From the NCBI RefSeq assembly GCF_009708215.1, contig NZ_CP046175.1:3286001-3350000 (forward strand): DNA of 64,000 nt. The letters run 5' to 3'. This DNA is from Occultella kanbiaonis. Its GTDB lineage: Bacteria > Actinomycetota > Actinomycetes > Actinomycetales > Beutenbergiaceae. Under the pieces are notes generated by a model, which saw only the letters and a program-made list of their open reading frames with translations, was not told the DNA's origin and did not search any database. This document shows positions 42,450-52,790 of the stretch, one piece after another. The first letter of the stretch is position 1, and each line of letters opens with the position of its first letter. The position numbers were made by a program, and so were the translations under genes.

Positions 42450-43505
42450 ATGACCAAGCCGACCCTCGCGCAGCCCACGCCCGTCCTCGGCTCCCGCATC
42501 CTCGCCGTCGGGGGTTCGCGTGGCAGTGAACTCGTCCCGAACGACGACATCGTCGGCCCGATCAACTCCTCGGACGAGTGGATCCAGCAGCGCACCGGCA
42601 TCAAGACCCGGGCACGCGCCGCGAAGGGCGTGACGGTCAAGGATCTCGCCGTCGACGCCGCGCAGGACGCGCTCGCCAAGGCCGGCCTGACCGGGACGGA
42701 CCTGGACGCGGTGCTGGTCTCCACGGTGACCCACTTCGAGCAGACGCCGTCGCTGGCCACCATCGTCACCGACGCCATCGGGGCCACCCCGGCGCCTGCG
42801 TATGACGTCTCCGCAGCCTGCGCGGGCTACTGCTACGGGATCGCCCAGGCGGACGCGCTGGTGCGGGCCGGGACGGCCGAGAACGTGCTCGTCATCGGCG
42901 TCGAGAAGATGAGCGACTTCATCGACCCGACCGACCGCACCATCTCCTTCCTCCTCGGTGACGGCGCCGGCGCCACGATCGTCGGCCGCTCGGACACGCC
43001 CGGGATCGGGCCGACCGTGTGGGGCAGCGACGGCTCGCAGGCGTCGGTGATCTACCAGACCCACTCCTGGCTGGACTACCGCCGCGAGGAGCTCGGCGAG
43101 CCGGTCCCGGAGACCCCGGAGACCGCCGAGGAGGTCTCCCAGATGACCACCCCGACGCTGCGTCAGCTCGGGCCGACCGTGTTCAAGTGGGTGATCTCTT
43201 CGATGCCGAACATCGCCCGCCGAGCCGTGGACGCCGCCGGGCTGCAGCTCGAGGACATCGACGTGTTCATCCCGCACCAGGCGAACATGCGGATCACCGA
43301 CCAGCTCCTGAAGCTGATCAAGTTCCGCGAGGACATCGTGGTCGGCCGCGACATCGCCGACACCGGCAACACCTCCGCGGCGTCGATCCCGCTGGCCACC
43401 GAACGCCTGCTCCGCGAGGGGCAGGCGAAGAGCGGCGACATCGCCCTGCAGATCGGCTTCGGAGCCGGGCTCGCCTACGCCGCACAGGTCGTGGTCCTAC
43501 CCTGA
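42450..43505 (+). CDS. fabH: 3-oxoacyl-ACP synthase III
   Basis: A 351-residue KASIII that condenses a CoA primer with malonyl-ACP to start the chain. Catalytic C124 is in SAACAGY, His in IPHQAN and Asn in DTGNTSAASIP. In actinobacteria FabH prefers branched-chain acyl-CoA primers, which gives iso/anteiso fatty acids; icmF 6 kb downstream is on the related isobutyryl-CoA pathway. AGGAG precedes the ATG. Confidence 0.97.
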   Translation: MTKPTLAQPTPVLGSRILAVGGSRGSELVPNDDIVGPINSSDEWIQQRTGIKTRARAAKGVTVKDLAVDAAQDALAKAGLTGTDLDAVLVSTVTHFEQTPSLATIVTDAIGATPAPAYDVSAACAGYCYGIAQADALVRAGTAENVLVIGVEKMSDFIDPTDRTISFLLGDGAGATIVGRSDTPGIGPTVWGSDGSQASVIYQTHSWLDYRREELGEPVPETPETAEEVSQMTTPTLRQLGPTVFKWVISSMPNIARRAVDAAGLQLEDIDVFIPHQANMRITDQLLKLIKFREDIVVGRDIADTGNTSAASIPLATERLLREGQAKSGDIALQIGFGAGLAYAAQVVVLP

Positions 43506-43624
43506 GACCTGCTCGGGCCGCCCGAACCTTTCCTCCGGCCGCCCAGCGCGCCGCGGTGGCACCGTCACCACGGCGTCGGGGACACTGTTCCCACCCCGAA
43601 TGAAACCCTGAGAATGGAGCAAGC

Positions 43625-43873
43625 ATGGCGCACAGCGAAGAGGACATCCTGGCCGGTCTGGCCGAGATCGTGAACGACGAGACGGGCCTGCCCACCGACG
43701 CGGTCCAGAAGGACAAGTCGTTCACCGATGACCTCGACATCGACTCGCTGTCGATGATGACGATCGTCACCCTGGCCGAGGAGAAGTTCGAGGTCCGCAT
43801 TCCCGACGAAGAGGTGAAGAACCTCAACACCGTCGGTGACGCCGTGAGCTTCATCGCCCAGGCCCAGGCCTGA
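43625..43873 (+). CDS. acpP: Acyl carrier protein
   Basis: An 82-residue acidic four-helix ACP. The phosphopantetheine attachment serine is S41 in DIDSLSMMT. ATGGAG lies upstream of the ATG. In mycobacteria the corresponding gene is acpM, whose product is longer; this one is of normal bacterial length. A strong hairpin follows the gene before fabF. Confidence 0.97.
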   Translation: MAHSEEDILAGLAEIVNDETGLPTDAVQKDKSFTDDLDIDSLSMMTIVTLAEEKFEVRIPDEEVKNLNTVGDAVSFIAQAQA

Positions 43874-43896
43874 GCCTCGTCCCGACCCCGGTTGCC

Positions 43897-43925
43897 GCCG
43901 GGCGTGCGTGATCCGCACGCCCGGC
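43897..43925 (+). terminator. Hairpin between acpP and fabF
   Basis: GCCGGGCGTGCG and CGCACGCCCGGC form a perfect 12-bp stem with a TGATC loop, 24 nt after the acpP stop. There is no U-tract. It probably stabilises the acpP mRNA or partly terminates transcription, allowing more ACP than FabF. Confidence 0.7.
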
Positions 43926-43962
43926 GCGGCCACCCCCTGCTTCACAGTCTTGGAGTACGCAG

Positions 43963-45207
43963 ATGAGCGATCAACCGAACGTAGTTGTGACCGGCCTCGG
44001 AACGACCTCACCGCTCGGTGGTGACGTCCCCACGACCTGGGCCGCCGCCCTCGCCGGCAAGTCCGGCGTGCGTACCCTCGAACAGGACTGGGTGAGCCAG
44101 TACGAGCTGCCCGTGACGTTCGCCGGCCAGCTGGCCGTACCGGCCGAGGACGTCCTGTCCCGGCCCGAGACCCGCCGGATGGACCCCAGCGCGCAGTTCG
44201 CGATGATCGCGGCGCGCGAGGCATGGGCGGACGCCGGCTCCCCCGAGCTGCCGGGTGAACGGATCGGCGCCGTGATCGCCTCCGGCATCGGCGGGGTCAT
44301 CACCCTCGTCAACGCCTGGGACACCATCAGGGACCAGGGCGTGCGGCGGGTTCTCCCGCTGACCGTCCCGATGCTGATGCCGAACTCGCCCGCCGCCTAC
44401 GTCTCCATCGAGGTCGGCGCCAAGGCGGGCGCCCACACGCCAGTCTCCGCGTGCGCCTCCGGCGCCGAGGCCATCGGCTACGGCCTGGAGATGATCCGCA
44501 CCGGCCGCGCGGACGTGGTGGTCGCCGGCGGCACCGAGGCCGCCATCCACCCGCTGCCGATCGCGTCGTTCGCGAAGATGCAGGCCCTGTCCACCCGCAA
44601 CGACGACCCGGCCGGCGCCTCGCGCCCCTACGACGTGAACCGGGACGGGTTCGTGCTCGGCGAGGGAGCCGGCGTCCTCGTGCTCGAGCGTGAGGACCAC
44701 GCCATCGCCCGCGGCGCTCGGATCTACGCCCGCGTGGCCGGGCTCGGGATGACGTCCGACGCGTACGCCGTCGCGCCCCCCGACCCCACCGGCGCCGGTC
44801 AGGAGCGGGCCTTCCGGCTCGCCCTGGAGAACGCCGGGGTGCGCTCCTCCGACGTGGTGCACGTCAACGCGCACGCGACGTCCACCCCCGCCGGTGACGG
44901 CGTCGAGGCCGCGGCGATGCGCCGTGCGCTCGGCGACGACGCGGACCACGTGGCGATCTCGGCGACGAAGTCCATGACCGGGCACCTGCTCGGTGGCGCC
45001 GGCGCGCTGGAGTCGATCTTCACGATCATGGCGATCGCGGACCGCCAGGCGCCGCCCACGATCAACGTCTCCGACCCCGAGCCGGACCTGCCCATCGACC
45101 TGGTCCGGGACGTGCCGCGACCGCTGCGCGACGGTGACATCGCCGCCGTCAACAACGGTTTCGGCTTCGGCGGCCACAACGCCACCCTGGTGTTCACGAG
45201 CGCCTGA
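43963..45207 (+). CDS. fabF: 3-oxoacyl-ACP synthase II
   Basis: A 414-residue KASII elongation enzyme. The Cys-His-His triad is visible: C164 in SACASG, His in VNAHATSTPAGD and His in KSMTGHLLGGAGA. It is the last gene of the operon; there is a single KASII and no kasB-like duplicate as in mycobacteria. TTGGAG lies upstream of the ATG. Confidence 0.97.
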   Translation: MSDQPNVVVTGLGTTSPLGGDVPTTWAAALAGKSGVRTLEQDWVSQYELPVTFAGQLAVPAEDVLSRPETRRMDPSAQFAMIAAREAWADAGSPELPGERIGAVIASGIGGVITLVNAWDTIRDQGVRRVLPLTVPMLMPNSPAAYVSIEVGAKAGAHTPVSACASGAEAIGYGLEMIRTGRADVVVAGGTEAAIHPLPIASFAKMQALSTRNDDPAGASRPYDVNRDGFVLGEGAGVLVLEREDHAIARGARIYARVAGLGMTSDAYAVAPPDPTGAGQERAFRLALENAGVRSSDVVHVNAHATSTPAGDGVEAAAMRRALGDDADHVAISATKSMTGHLLGGAGALESIFTIMAIADRQAPPTINVSDPEPDLPIDLVRDVPRPLRDGDIAAVNNGFGFGGHNATLVFTSA

Positions 45208-45236
45208 GAGACGCCTGACGGGCGCCTTCCCCGCAG

Positions 45237-45455
45237 GTTCCCCTGACCTGAAGTGTGGATCAGCCCGCGCCCAACCCGCACTTCGCGTCCGTGGAACGAC
45301 CGCCCGGGTTCCCCTGACCTGAAATGTGGGTCAGCCCGCGCGCAACCCGCACCTCGCGTCAGTGGAACAGACACCCTCCGAGCTCCCCTGACCTGAAATG
45401 TGGGTCAACCGGCGCGCGACCCGCATCTCGCGTCAGTGGAACAGACGCCCTCCGC
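45237..45455 (+). repeat. Three tandem 71-74-bp palindromic repeats
   Basis: Units start at 45237, 45308 and 45382. Each has CCCCTGACCTGAARTGTGG, then GTCA, GCGCRACCCGCA, TCGCGT and GTGGAAC. CTGACC/GGTCAG in unit 2 form a 6-bp stem, and TGTGGGT/ACCCGCA another with one G-U pair. The 323-bp gap between fabF and the DUF3145 gene consists mostly of this array. A diverged single copy lies at 27905-27960. Confidence 0.85.
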
Positions 45456-45531
45456 AGGTGCCATCTCAGCGCGACGGGTGCGATCTCAACGCCCAGGTGG
45501 GTGAGGTCAGTGCTGACGCGGGCCGCCTGCC

Positions 45532-46032
45532 TCAGCCGACGCGGTGCAGCCAGCGCACCGGGACACCGGCGCCGGCGTAGCGGAACGGCTCGAGCTCGTC
45601 GTCCCAGGCCTGGCCGAGGGCCAGGTCGAGCTCGTGCTTCATCCGTGCCGGTTCGTCCGCGTGCGTCATGGCGGCCCGGATGCGGTCCTCGGGGACCACG
45701 ACGTTGCCGTGCACATCCACCTGGGCGTGGAAGATGCCCAGGTCCGGGGTGTGGCTCCAGCGGCCCCCGTCGGTGCCCAGGCAGGGCTCCTCGGTGACCT
45801 CGTAGCGCAGGTGGGTCCACCCACGCAGGGCGGAGGCCAGGCGGGCGCCGGTGCCCGCCGGTCCGGTCCAGGACAACTCGGCGCGGAACAGGTCGGGCGC
45901 GGCCGGCTGTGGAGTCCAGTCGAAGGACGCGCGCGCGTCCAGGACGGAGCCCGCTGCCCACTCCACGTGCGGGCACAGAGCCCGGGGTGCGGAGTGCACG
46001 AAAATGACGCCGCGGGTGCTTGCACCAGTCAT
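45532..46032 (-). CDS. DUF3145 family protein
   Basis: A 166-residue protein starting MTGASTRGVIFVHSAPRALC. The family blocks GVIFVHSAPRALCPHVEWA and TGARLASALRGWTHLRYEVTEEP, then VVPEDRIRAAM, are all seen. It is typically found next to fabF in actinobacteria; its function is unknown. ATG at 46032 has AGGAAGG at 8-nt spacing, better than ATG at 46038. It is convergent with fabF across the repeat array. Confidence 0.9.
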   Translation of the reverse strand: MTGASTRGVIFVHSAPRALCPHVEWAAGSVLDARASFDWTPQPAAPDLFRAELSWTGPAGTGARLASALRGWTHLRYEVTEEPCLGTDGGRWSHTPDLGIFHAQVDVHGNVVVPEDRIRAAMTHADEPARMKHELDLALGQAWDDELEPFRYAGAGVPVRWLHRVG

Positions 46033-46152
46033 TGCCATCCCCTTCCTGTTCTGTTCGAGATACGTCTTCCCCAACGATCTCGGTCAGTCACATTCAAGGA
46101 ATGCACACGGCTTCCACGCCCATGATGCCCTAAGAGAGGGCGTTTGTGCACC

Positions 46153-46638
46153 TCACATCAATTCCCGGACCTTCCGCATCGCGCTCTTGCGCACGTCCCG
46201 GTCCAGCCGGTCGAGGTACAACTTGCCGTCCAGGTGGTCCACCTCGTGCTGCAGGCAGCGGGCCATGATGCCCTCGCCCTCGACGGTCACCGGGGCGCCG
46301 TCGAGGTCGATCCCCTCGACCTTCGCGTACGCGGCGCGCCTCGCCGGGAACCACAGGCCCGGTACCGAGAGGCAGCCCTCGTCACCGTCCTGGGCCTCCT
46401 CGGAGACCTCCACCAGCCGCGGGTTCAGCACGTAGCCGACCTCGCCGTCGAGATTCCAGGAGAACGCCCGCAGGCTGACACCGATCTGGTTCGCGGCCAG
46501 GCCGGCACGGCCCTCGGCGTCCACCGTCTCCACCAGGTCCACGACCAGGGCTCGGACCCGGTCGTCGATAGTGGTGATCTGCTCACACACTGTCCGCAGC
46601 ACGGGGTCGCCGATCGTGCGGATGTCACGGAATGCCAT
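46153..46638 (-). CDS. def: Peptide deformylase
   Basis: A 161-residue PDF that removes the N-formyl group from nascent proteins. The three motifs are [11 protein letters not shown] (43-53), EGCLS (C89 metal ligand) and HEVDH (H131, E132, H135). GLAANQ in place of the more usual GLAAPQ is the actinobacterial type III-like variation. It is probably one of two def genes; no fmt is adjacent. Confidence 0.95.
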   Translation of the reverse strand: MAFRDIRTIGDPVLRTVCEQITTIDDRVRALVVDLVETVDAEGRAGLAANQIGVSLRAFSWNLDGEVGYVLNPRLVEVSEEAQDGDEGCLSVPGLWFPARRAAYAKVEGIDLDGAPVTVEGEGIMARCLQHEVDHLDGKLYLDRLDRDVRKSAMRKVRELM

Positions 46639-46701
46639 GCCTCGATCCTTCCACGCGCAAGGGGCGCCGGGTGATCCCCAGCGCCCCTGCGACTGCGGTC
46701 T

Positions 46702-48900
46702 CTACTGCTCTGCCAGGACCCAGCGATAGTCCTGGGAGCTGCCGGTGAAGTCGAGCCAGTCCGACCACGTCACGGCCGCGACGTCGGTGGGCACGTCCAG
46801 GACGGCCCAGCCGGTGTAGGTCTGACCCGGCTCCATCTCCGACGGCGCCTGCTGGCTCGAGTCGAGGCAGAAGAGGCCGGAGAAGGCATTGGCCTCCAGG
46901 TCGGCGCCGGAGGCGGTCTGCGCCCCGAGCTCGAACCCGATGAATGAGTAGAAGCCGTCCTCGGTGTCGGCCAGAGCCGGCAACGTCGTGAACTCGAACT
47001 CCAGGCCGAGGTACTGCCCGGCCTCAGGCTCGGAGCACAGGACCGAACTCCCACCCGGCTGCCAGCCCGTCTGCGCCTGCAGCAGCCGCACCTCGACGAC
47101 CGGGACACCATTCTCCGCCACGATGGCGGGGTCGGAGCCGGTGAGGTTCACGTAGTCGCCGGTCGGCGGGGCCACCGTGGTGGTGTCCGTCGGCTCATCC
47201 GTCGGCTCGTCGGTCGGCTCGTCCGTGGTGGCGTCGTCCGTCGGCTCGTCCGTTGGCGGCGCAGTGGTGACGGTCGGCGTCGGCGTGCCACCGGTGCTCC
47301 CGCCATCGCCGGTGATGGCGCGGATCGCGAAGAATGCGACCAGTGCGATCACGACGACGGCCACGATGATCCCGATGATCAGCGGCGTCTTGTTGCTCCC
47401 GCCACCGCCCGGGGCGCCGGGTCCGGCCGGGCCGCCGTAGCCCCCGGCCATGCCGTAGGGCGAGTTGCCGCCCTGGTCGAGGCCGGTCGTGGGCGCGTAG
47501 TTGTACATGCTGTTCGACGGCGGTTGGCCGCCGGTCTGGCCGCCGTAGCCCGCGGCCCCGGCCGCCTGGCCGTACTGGTCGTAGCCCTGCGGAGCCGAGG
47601 CCTGGCCGTACTGACCGGCCGACTGGTCATAACCCTGCGGAGCCGAACCCTGACCGTACTGACCGGCCGACTGGTCATAACCCTGCGGAGCCGAACCCTG
47701 ACCGTACTGGCCCGCCGACTGGTCATAACCCTGCGGAGCCGAACCCTGGCCGTACTGACCGGCCGACTGGTCATAACCCTGCGGAGCCGAACCCTGACCG
47801 TACTGGCCCGCCGCCTGGTCATAACCCTGCGGAGCCGAACCCTGACCGTACTGACCGGCCGACTGGTCATAACCCGGCGCGGATGCCTGGCCGTACTGCC
47901 CCGGCTGCTGGCCACCACCCGGACCGTACTGATCCTGCGACTGGCCGAACTCCTGCGTGGGCGACTGGCCGAACGCCTGCGTCTGTGGGTCACCGTAGGA
48001 CGGCTGCGGCGGGCCGAACTGGGACGCGGCCGCGCCACCGACGGCACCCGCGGCGGCAGCGCCACCGTAGGAGGGATCCTGCTGTTGCTCGCCCTGGCCG
48101 CCGCTCGCGCCACCGTAGGTCGGCGCACCGCTCGCGCCACCGTAGGTCGGCGCACCGCTCGCGGCGCCGAACCCGTCAGCTGGCTGAACCGGCTGCTCGG
48201 GTTGTGCGGGGCTCGCGGCGTGCGCACCCGGGGTGAACAACGTGGTCGGCTCGTCGCTGGCGGGCAGCGGGCCGGCCCCGGCGCCTGCCTCGCCGAAGCG
48301 CGGTGTCGCGTCTCCGCCGAAACGCGGCGCCTCGTCCGAACCTGAGGCAGCCACCCCCTGCGACGCGGAGTCGGCCGACCCCATGGCCGCCGCGGACCCC
48401 ATCGAGTCCGAGCCCGCCGCCGAGTCGGAGCCCGCCAACGAGCCCGAGCCTGCCAGCGAGTCGGAGCCCGCCGTCGAGTCCGAGCCGACGCCGCTCGTGG
48501 TGTCCGAGCCGGAGATCGCGTCGCCGGTCGGCATCGCGGACCGCACGACGGTCGCGTCGGAGTCCGGGAAACCGCCCATGGCGTCCGAACCAGCACCGGA
48601 GTCCGCTGTCATCGCGTCCGAACCGGAGTCCGAGCCCGTCGAATCCGAGCCCATCGAACCCGAGCCGCCCATGGCATCCGAGCCGGACACCGCGTCCGAC
48701 CCGGACGTGGCGGCGGCATCGCTCACGGCTGCAGCATCCGTCGCAGCGGCGGCGGGCGGAGCACCGGTGGCCTCGTCCAACCAGAACTGCCAACCCTCGG
48801 GCGCCGGCCCCCAGGACGCGTCCGGCTGCCATCCCGGCGGAGGGGTCCAGCCCTCCGGCGGCGTCGGCCAGCCAGGAGGCGAGTTGTAGCGATATGCCAT
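46702..48900 (-). CDS. Membrane protein with long Q/G/Y/S-rich low-complexity cytoplasmic region
   Basis: A 732-residue protein. Residues 1-45 are a Pro/Trp-rich segment like DUF2510 (PPGWPTPPEGW). About 60-210 is GSDS/SDSMG-type acidic repeat. About 230-490 is Q/G/Y/A-rich, including a 16-residue unit (GYDQSAGQYGQGSAPQ) repeated about six times. One membrane segment follows (about 505-528, LIIGIIVAVVVIALVAFFAI), then a Thr/Asp/Glu/Pro linker and an extracellular domain (about 580-732) with two cysteines. The function is unknown. It has the same design as 55102-56331. Confidence 0.8.
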   Translation of the reverse strand: MAYRYNSPPGWPTPPEGWTPPPGWQPDASWGPAPEGWQFWLDEATGAPPAAAATDAAAVSDAAATSGSDAVSGSDAMGGSGSMGSDSTGSDSGSDAMTADSGAGSDAMGGFPDSDATVVRSAMPTGDAISGSDTTSGVGSDSTAGSDSLAGSGSLAGSDSAAGSDSMGSAAAMGSADSASQGVAASGSDEAPRFGGDATPRFGEAGAGAGPLPASDEPTTLFTPGAHAASPAQPEQPVQPADGFGAASGAPTYGGASGAPTYGGASGGQGEQQQDPSYGGAAAAGAVGGAAASQFGPPQPSYGDPQTQAFGQSPTQEFGQSQDQYGPGGGQQPGQYGQASAPGYDQSAGQYGQGSAPQGYDQAAGQYGQGSAPQGYDQSAGQYGQGSAPQGYDQSAGQYGQGSAPQGYDQSAGQYGQGSAPQGYDQSAGQYGQASAPQGYDQYGQAAGAAGYGGQTGGQPPSNSMYNYAPTTGLDQGGNSPYGMAGGYGGPAGPGAPGGGGSNKTPLIIGIIVAVVVIALVAFFAIRAITGDGGSTGGTPTPTVTTAPPTDEPTDDATTDEPTDEPTDEPTDTTTVAPPTGDYVNLTGSDPAIVAENGVPVVEVRLLQAQTGWQPGGSSVLCSEPEAGQYLGLEFEFTTLPALADTEDGFYSFIGFELGAQTASGADLEANAFSGLFCLDSSQQAPSEMEPGQTYTGWAVLDVPTDVAAVTWSDWLDFTGSSQDYRWVLAEQ
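47577..47874 (-). repeat. 48-bp tandem repeat inside the low-complexity protein
   Basis: About 6.2 units of 48 bp, each encoding the 16-residue GYDQSAGQYGQGSAPQ pattern. Units differ only by rare changes (Ser to Ala, Gly to Ala, ctgacc to ctggcc), so copy number probably changed recently. Confidence 0.9.
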
Positions 48901-49017
48901 GCCGTTCCCCTCAGAGTCCGAGCACGCCCCAGCGCCTCGGTCGATTCGATTTTCCGGCCCAGTCTAGGGGTATCGGCCCAGGTGGCGCCGGGACAACGCG
49001 ATGGGCACGTCTGCCCC

Positions 49018-52000
49018 TCACATGTTGCGTCGGTACTCCCCGCCGACCAGGTACAGCGCGTGGGTGATCTGCCCCAGCGAGTGCGTCCTGACGGCGGACA
49101 TGAGCGCCTCGAACAGGTTCCCACCGTCGCGCGCGACAGCCTGCAGGTCCGCGAGCGCAGCCGGTGCGAGCCCGTTCCGCTCCGCGCACCAGCGCGCGAC
49201 CTCGGCGATCTGCTGATCCTTCTCGTCGGTGGTGCTGCGGATCAGGTCGATCTTCGTGGCGATCCGGCCCGGATCGTCCCGGGGCAGGAAGGTGTTCACC
49301 CCGACGATCGGCAGCGACCCGTCATGCTTGCGCGTCTCGTACAGCAACGACTCGTCCTGGATCCGGCCCCGCTGGTACATCGTCTCCATCGCGCCGAGCA
49401 CCCCGCCACGGTCGCTGATCGCCTCGAACTCGGCGTACACGGCCTCCTCCACGAGGTCGGTGAGCTCACCGATGATGAAGCTTCCCTGCCACGGGTTCTC
49501 GGTCCGGTTCAGCCCGAGCTCGGCGTTGATGATCATCTGGATCGCCACGGCCCGGCGCACGCTCTCCTCGGTGGGGGTGGTGACGGCCTCGTCGTAGGCG
49601 TTCGTGTGCAGGCTGTTGCAGTTGTCGAAGATCGCGTAGAGCGCCTGCAGGGTGGTGCGGATGTCGTTGAACTGCACCTCCTGGGCGTGCAGCGACCGGC
49701 CCGACGTCTGCACGTGGTACTTCAGCATCTGGCTACGCGGGCCGGCACCGTAGTTGTCCCGCATCGCCCGCGCCCAGATCCGCCGCGCCACCCGCCCGAT
49801 CACCGCGTACTCGGGGTCCATCCCGTTGGAGAAGAAGAACGACAGGTGCGGCGCGACCTCGTCGATGCTCATCCCGCGGGCCAGGTAGTACTCGACGATC
49901 GTGAACCCGTTCGCGAGCGTGAACGCGAGCTGCGTGATCGGGTTCGCCCCGGCCTCGGCGATGTGATAGCCGGAGATCGAGACCGAGTAGAAGTTCCGCA
50001 CCCCGGAGTCGATGAAGTACTGCTGGATGTCCCCCATCATCCGCAGGCCGAACTCCGTGCTGAAGATGCACGTGTTCTGGGCCTGGTCCTCCTTGAGGAT
50101 GTCCGCCTGCACGGTGCCACGCACCGCCGCGAGCGTCCGGCTGCGGATCCGCGCGTAGGTGTCGGCGTCGACGAGCTGGTCGCCGGTCACCCCGAGCAGC
50201 GCGAGACCGAGACCGTCGTGCCCGGGCGGAAGGTCGCCGGCGTATGACGGCACGGCCCCCTCCGCCGACTCTGCCCGCAGCTGCTCGAGGCGAGCCTGTG
50301 CACCCGCCCAGCGATCGCCGTCGGCCCTCAGGTAGGTCTCCACCTGCTGATCGATCGCCGCGTTGAAGAACATGGCGAGGATGATCGGCGCGGGCCCGTT
50401 GATCGTCATCGAGACCGACGTCGTCGGCGCGCACAGGTCGAAGCCGGAGTAGAGCTTCTTCATGTCGTCCAGGGTCGGCACGTTCACGCCGGAGTTGCCG
50501 ACCTTGCCGTAGATGTCAGGGCGGGTGGCCGGGTCCTCCCCGTACAGGGTCACCGAGTCGAACGCCGTGGACAGCCGCGCGACCTCCTGCCCCGCACTGA
50601 GGTAGTGGAACCGCCGGTTCGTGCGCTCCGGGGTGCCCTCCCCCGCGAACATCCGGGTCGGGTCCTCGCCGGTGCGGCGGTACGGGTACACGCCGCCGGT
50701 GTACGGGAACGCGCCGGGCAGGTTCTCGTGGTGCAGGAACGCGAGCAGGTCCCCCCAGCCGCGGTAGGTCGGCGCGGCCACCTTCGGGATCCGGGTGCCG
50801 GACAGCGACGTCGAGTGGTTCGCCACCTCGAGATCCTTGCCGCGGACGCGGTAGGTGCCGGCGTCCCCGGTGATCGCGGCAAGCCGCCCCGGCCAGCCGC
50901 GCAGGAGTTCGCGGGAGTCCTCGCCGAGCCGCCCGACGGCGGAGGTGTAGGCCCGGCGCAGCGCGAGCAGGGTCGGGTCGGGCGAGTGCCCGACGGCGTC
51001 CCCGCCCTCCGTCGCGAGGGTCGCGTCGGCCCGTGGCTGCGGCGCATGCCCGACGGCGTCCACGCCGTCCGCGGCGATGGTCGCGTCGGTCCGTGGTTGC
51101 GGCGCCCGCCCGACGGCGGTGCCGCCTCCCGTGGCGGCCTCGCCGAGGTCGACGCTGCGGTAGGGCGCGAGGGCCTCCGGCAGCGCCGGGTCGCCGAGGT
51201 CACGCAGGGTGCGCCAGTAGGACTGCGCCGCGTCAGCGGTCTCCACGTCGGCCGCGACCCGGTCCCGCAGGCCGCGGCCGGCCTCGGCGATCTCGGCCAG
51301 GTAGCGCACCCGCGCCCCCGGGATGAGCGCCGCGGAGCGGGGCTCGGCGCCCGCGCTCGCACCGCCGGGGTGAGCGTCCCACTCGAGGCGGGCTGCGCCG
51401 TCGGCGGCCTCGACCTGCGCGGCGAGCATCGCCCGCAGCCGCTCGAAGACCGCGGTGACCCCGGGATCGTTGAACTGGCTCGCGATCGTGGGCAGCACCG
51501 GGACCTGCTCGGCCGGGACGTCGAACGCGACGCGGTTGCGCCGCCACTGCTTGCGGATGTCGCGCAGCGCGTCCGGGGCGCCGCGGCGGTCGTACTTGTT
51601 CAGCACGATCAGGTCCGCGTAGTCGACCATGTCGATCTTCTCGAGCTGGCTGGCGGCGCCGTAGTCGCTGGTCATCACGTAGACAGGGAGGTCCACGAGT
51701 TCCACGATCGCCGAGTCGGACTGCCCGATGCCCGCGGTCTCGACGATGACGAGGTCGAAGCCCGCGGCCTTGAGCAGTGCGATGCAGTCCCCGAGCATCG
51801 CGGCGATCGAGGTGTGCTGGCTGCGGGTGGCGATCGAGCGCAGGTGGATCGACCTGCTGCGCAGGGCGTTCATCCGGATCCGGTCGCCGAGCAGCGCGCC
51901 GCCGGTGCGGCGGCGGGTGGGATCGACCGAGAGCACCGCGATATGGATGTCTTCGAAGGCGGCGAGGAAGCGGATCAGGAGCTCGTCGATCACGGAGGAC

Positions 52001-52653
52001 TTGCCGGCGCCGCCGGTTCCTGTGACGCCGACGACGGGCACGGCGCGACCGGCCGCGGCCGCGGCCCACTCGGCGCGGGCGGCTGCCAGGTCCGCCTCCG
52101 CGAGCACCCCGTCCTCGATGGCGCTGATCGTGCGCGCGAGGGAGACGTCGTCGCCGACGGACGGGACGCCGTCGGGCATCGACGAGGGGCGGCGCGCGGC
52201 GCCGGCGCGGGCGATGACGTCGTCGATCATGCCCTGCAGACCCAGCTGCATGCCGTCGTCGGGGTGGTAGATCCGCTCGACGCCGTACGCCTCGAGCTCG
52301 GCGATCTCCGCCGGGGTGATGGTGCCGCCGCCCCCACCGAAGACGCGCACGTGGCCGGCGCCGGCCTCCCGGAGGCGGTCGACGAGGTAGCGGAAGTACT
52401 CCAGGTGCCCGCCCTGGTAGGAGGAGATCGCGATCGCGTCCGCGTCCTCGGCGAGCGCGGCGCGGACCACGTCATCGACCGATCGGTTGTGGCCCAGGTG
52501 GACCACCTCGGCGCCGCTGGCCTGGATCAGGCGACGCATGATGTTGATCGCGGCATCGTGGCCGTCGAAGAGGCTGGCGGCGGTGACGAACCGGAGCGGG
52601 CTCGCGGCACCCGCGCCCGTTTCCCCGCGGACACGGTCGGTCGACACGCTCAT
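49018..52653 (-). CDS. icmF: Fused isobutyryl-CoA mutase (IcmF)
   Basis: A 1211-residue B12 enzyme interconverting isobutyryl-CoA and butyryl-CoA. The N-terminal cobalamin domain (about 15-150) has LFDGHDAAI with axial H32. The middle MeaB-like GTPase chaperone (about 200-460) has Walker [20 protein letters not shown] and NKYD. The C-terminal acyl-CoA mutase barrel (about 560-1211) has [24 protein letters not shown] lies upstream of the ATG at 52653, which excludes the longer reading. The linker between G domain and mutase has a 60-bp repeat. It links valine/fatty-acid metabolism to branched FabH primers. Confidence 0.96.
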   Translation of the reverse strand: MSVSTDRVRGETGAGAASPLRFVTAASLFDGHDAAINIMRRLIQASGAEVVHLGHNRSVDDVVRAALAEDADAIAISSYQGGHLEYFRYLVDRLREAGAGHVRVFGGGGGTITPAEIAELEAYGVERIYHPDDGMQLGLQGMIDDVIARAGAARRPSSMPDGVPSVGDDVSLARTISAIEDGVLAEADLAAARAEWAAAAAGRAVPVVGVTGTGGAGKSSVIDELLIRFLAAFEDIHIAVLSVDPTRRRTGGALLGDRIRMNALRSRSIHLRSIATRSQHTSIAAMLGDCIALLKAAGFDLVIVETAGIGQSDSAIVELVDLPVYVMTSDYGAASQLEKIDMVDYADLIVLNKYDRRGAPDALRDIRKQWRRNRVAFDVPAEQVPVLPTIASQFNDPGVTAVFERLRAMLAAQVEAADGAARLEWDAHPGGASAGAEPRSAALIPGARVRYLAEIAEAGRGLRDRVAADVETADAAQSYWRTLRDLGDPALPEALAPYRSVDLGEAATGGGTAVGRAPQPRTDATIAADGVDAVGHAPQPRADATLATEGGDAVGHSPDPTLLALRRAYTSAVGRLGEDSRELLRGWPGRLAAITGDAGTYRVRGKDLEVANHSTSLSGTRIPKVAAPTYRGWGDLLAFLHHENLPGAFPYTGGVYPYRRTGEDPTRMFAGEGTPERTNRRFHYLSAGQEVARLSTAFDSVTLYGEDPATRPDIYGKVGNSGVNVPTLDDMKKLYSGFDLCAPTTSVSMTINGPAPIILAMFFNAAIDQQVETYLRADGDRWAGAQARLEQLRAESAEGAVPSYAGDLPPGHDGLGLALLGVTGDQLVDADTYARIRSRTLAAVRGTVQADILKEDQAQNTCIFSTEFGLRMMGDIQQYFIDSGVRNFYSVSISGYHIAEAGANPITQLAFTLANGFTIVEYYLARGMSIDEVAPHLSFFFSNGMDPEYAVIGRVARRIWARAMRDNYGAGPRSQMLKYHVQTSGRSLHAQEVQFNDIRTTLQALYAIFDNCNSLHTNAYDEAVTTPTEESVRRAVAIQMIINAELGLNRTENPWQGSFIIGELTDLVEEAVYAEFEAISDRGGVLGAMETMYQRGRIQDESLLYETRKHDGSLPIVGVNTFLPRDDPGRIATKIDLIRSTTDEKDQQIAEVARWCAERNGLAPAALADLQAVARDGGNLFEALMSAVRTHSLGQITHALYLVGGEYRRNM
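50985..51120 (-). repeat. 60-bp tandem repeat in the icmF linker
   Basis: Boundaries recur exactly every 60 bp (GCCCGACGGCG at about 50987, 51047 and 51107). Each unit encodes 20 residues like [20 protein letters not shown]. There are roughly two and a quarter copies, in frame, in the linker between the GTPase and mutase domains. Confidence 0.85.
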
Positions 52654-52790
52654 CTGGCTCCCTCCACACGACGCCGGGCGGATCTTGTGATCGTAACCCG
52701 CCAACTCGGTCGCCACAGGGCGGGACGCGGACGCGCCGATGCGACACAATGGCCACCAGCACTCGCCGGAGACCAAAAGGGGAATCGACC

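Noticed and set aside
45237-45455. CRISPR array
   Set aside because: Only three units with no distinct variable spacers; each whole unit is similar, and no cas genes are nearby.
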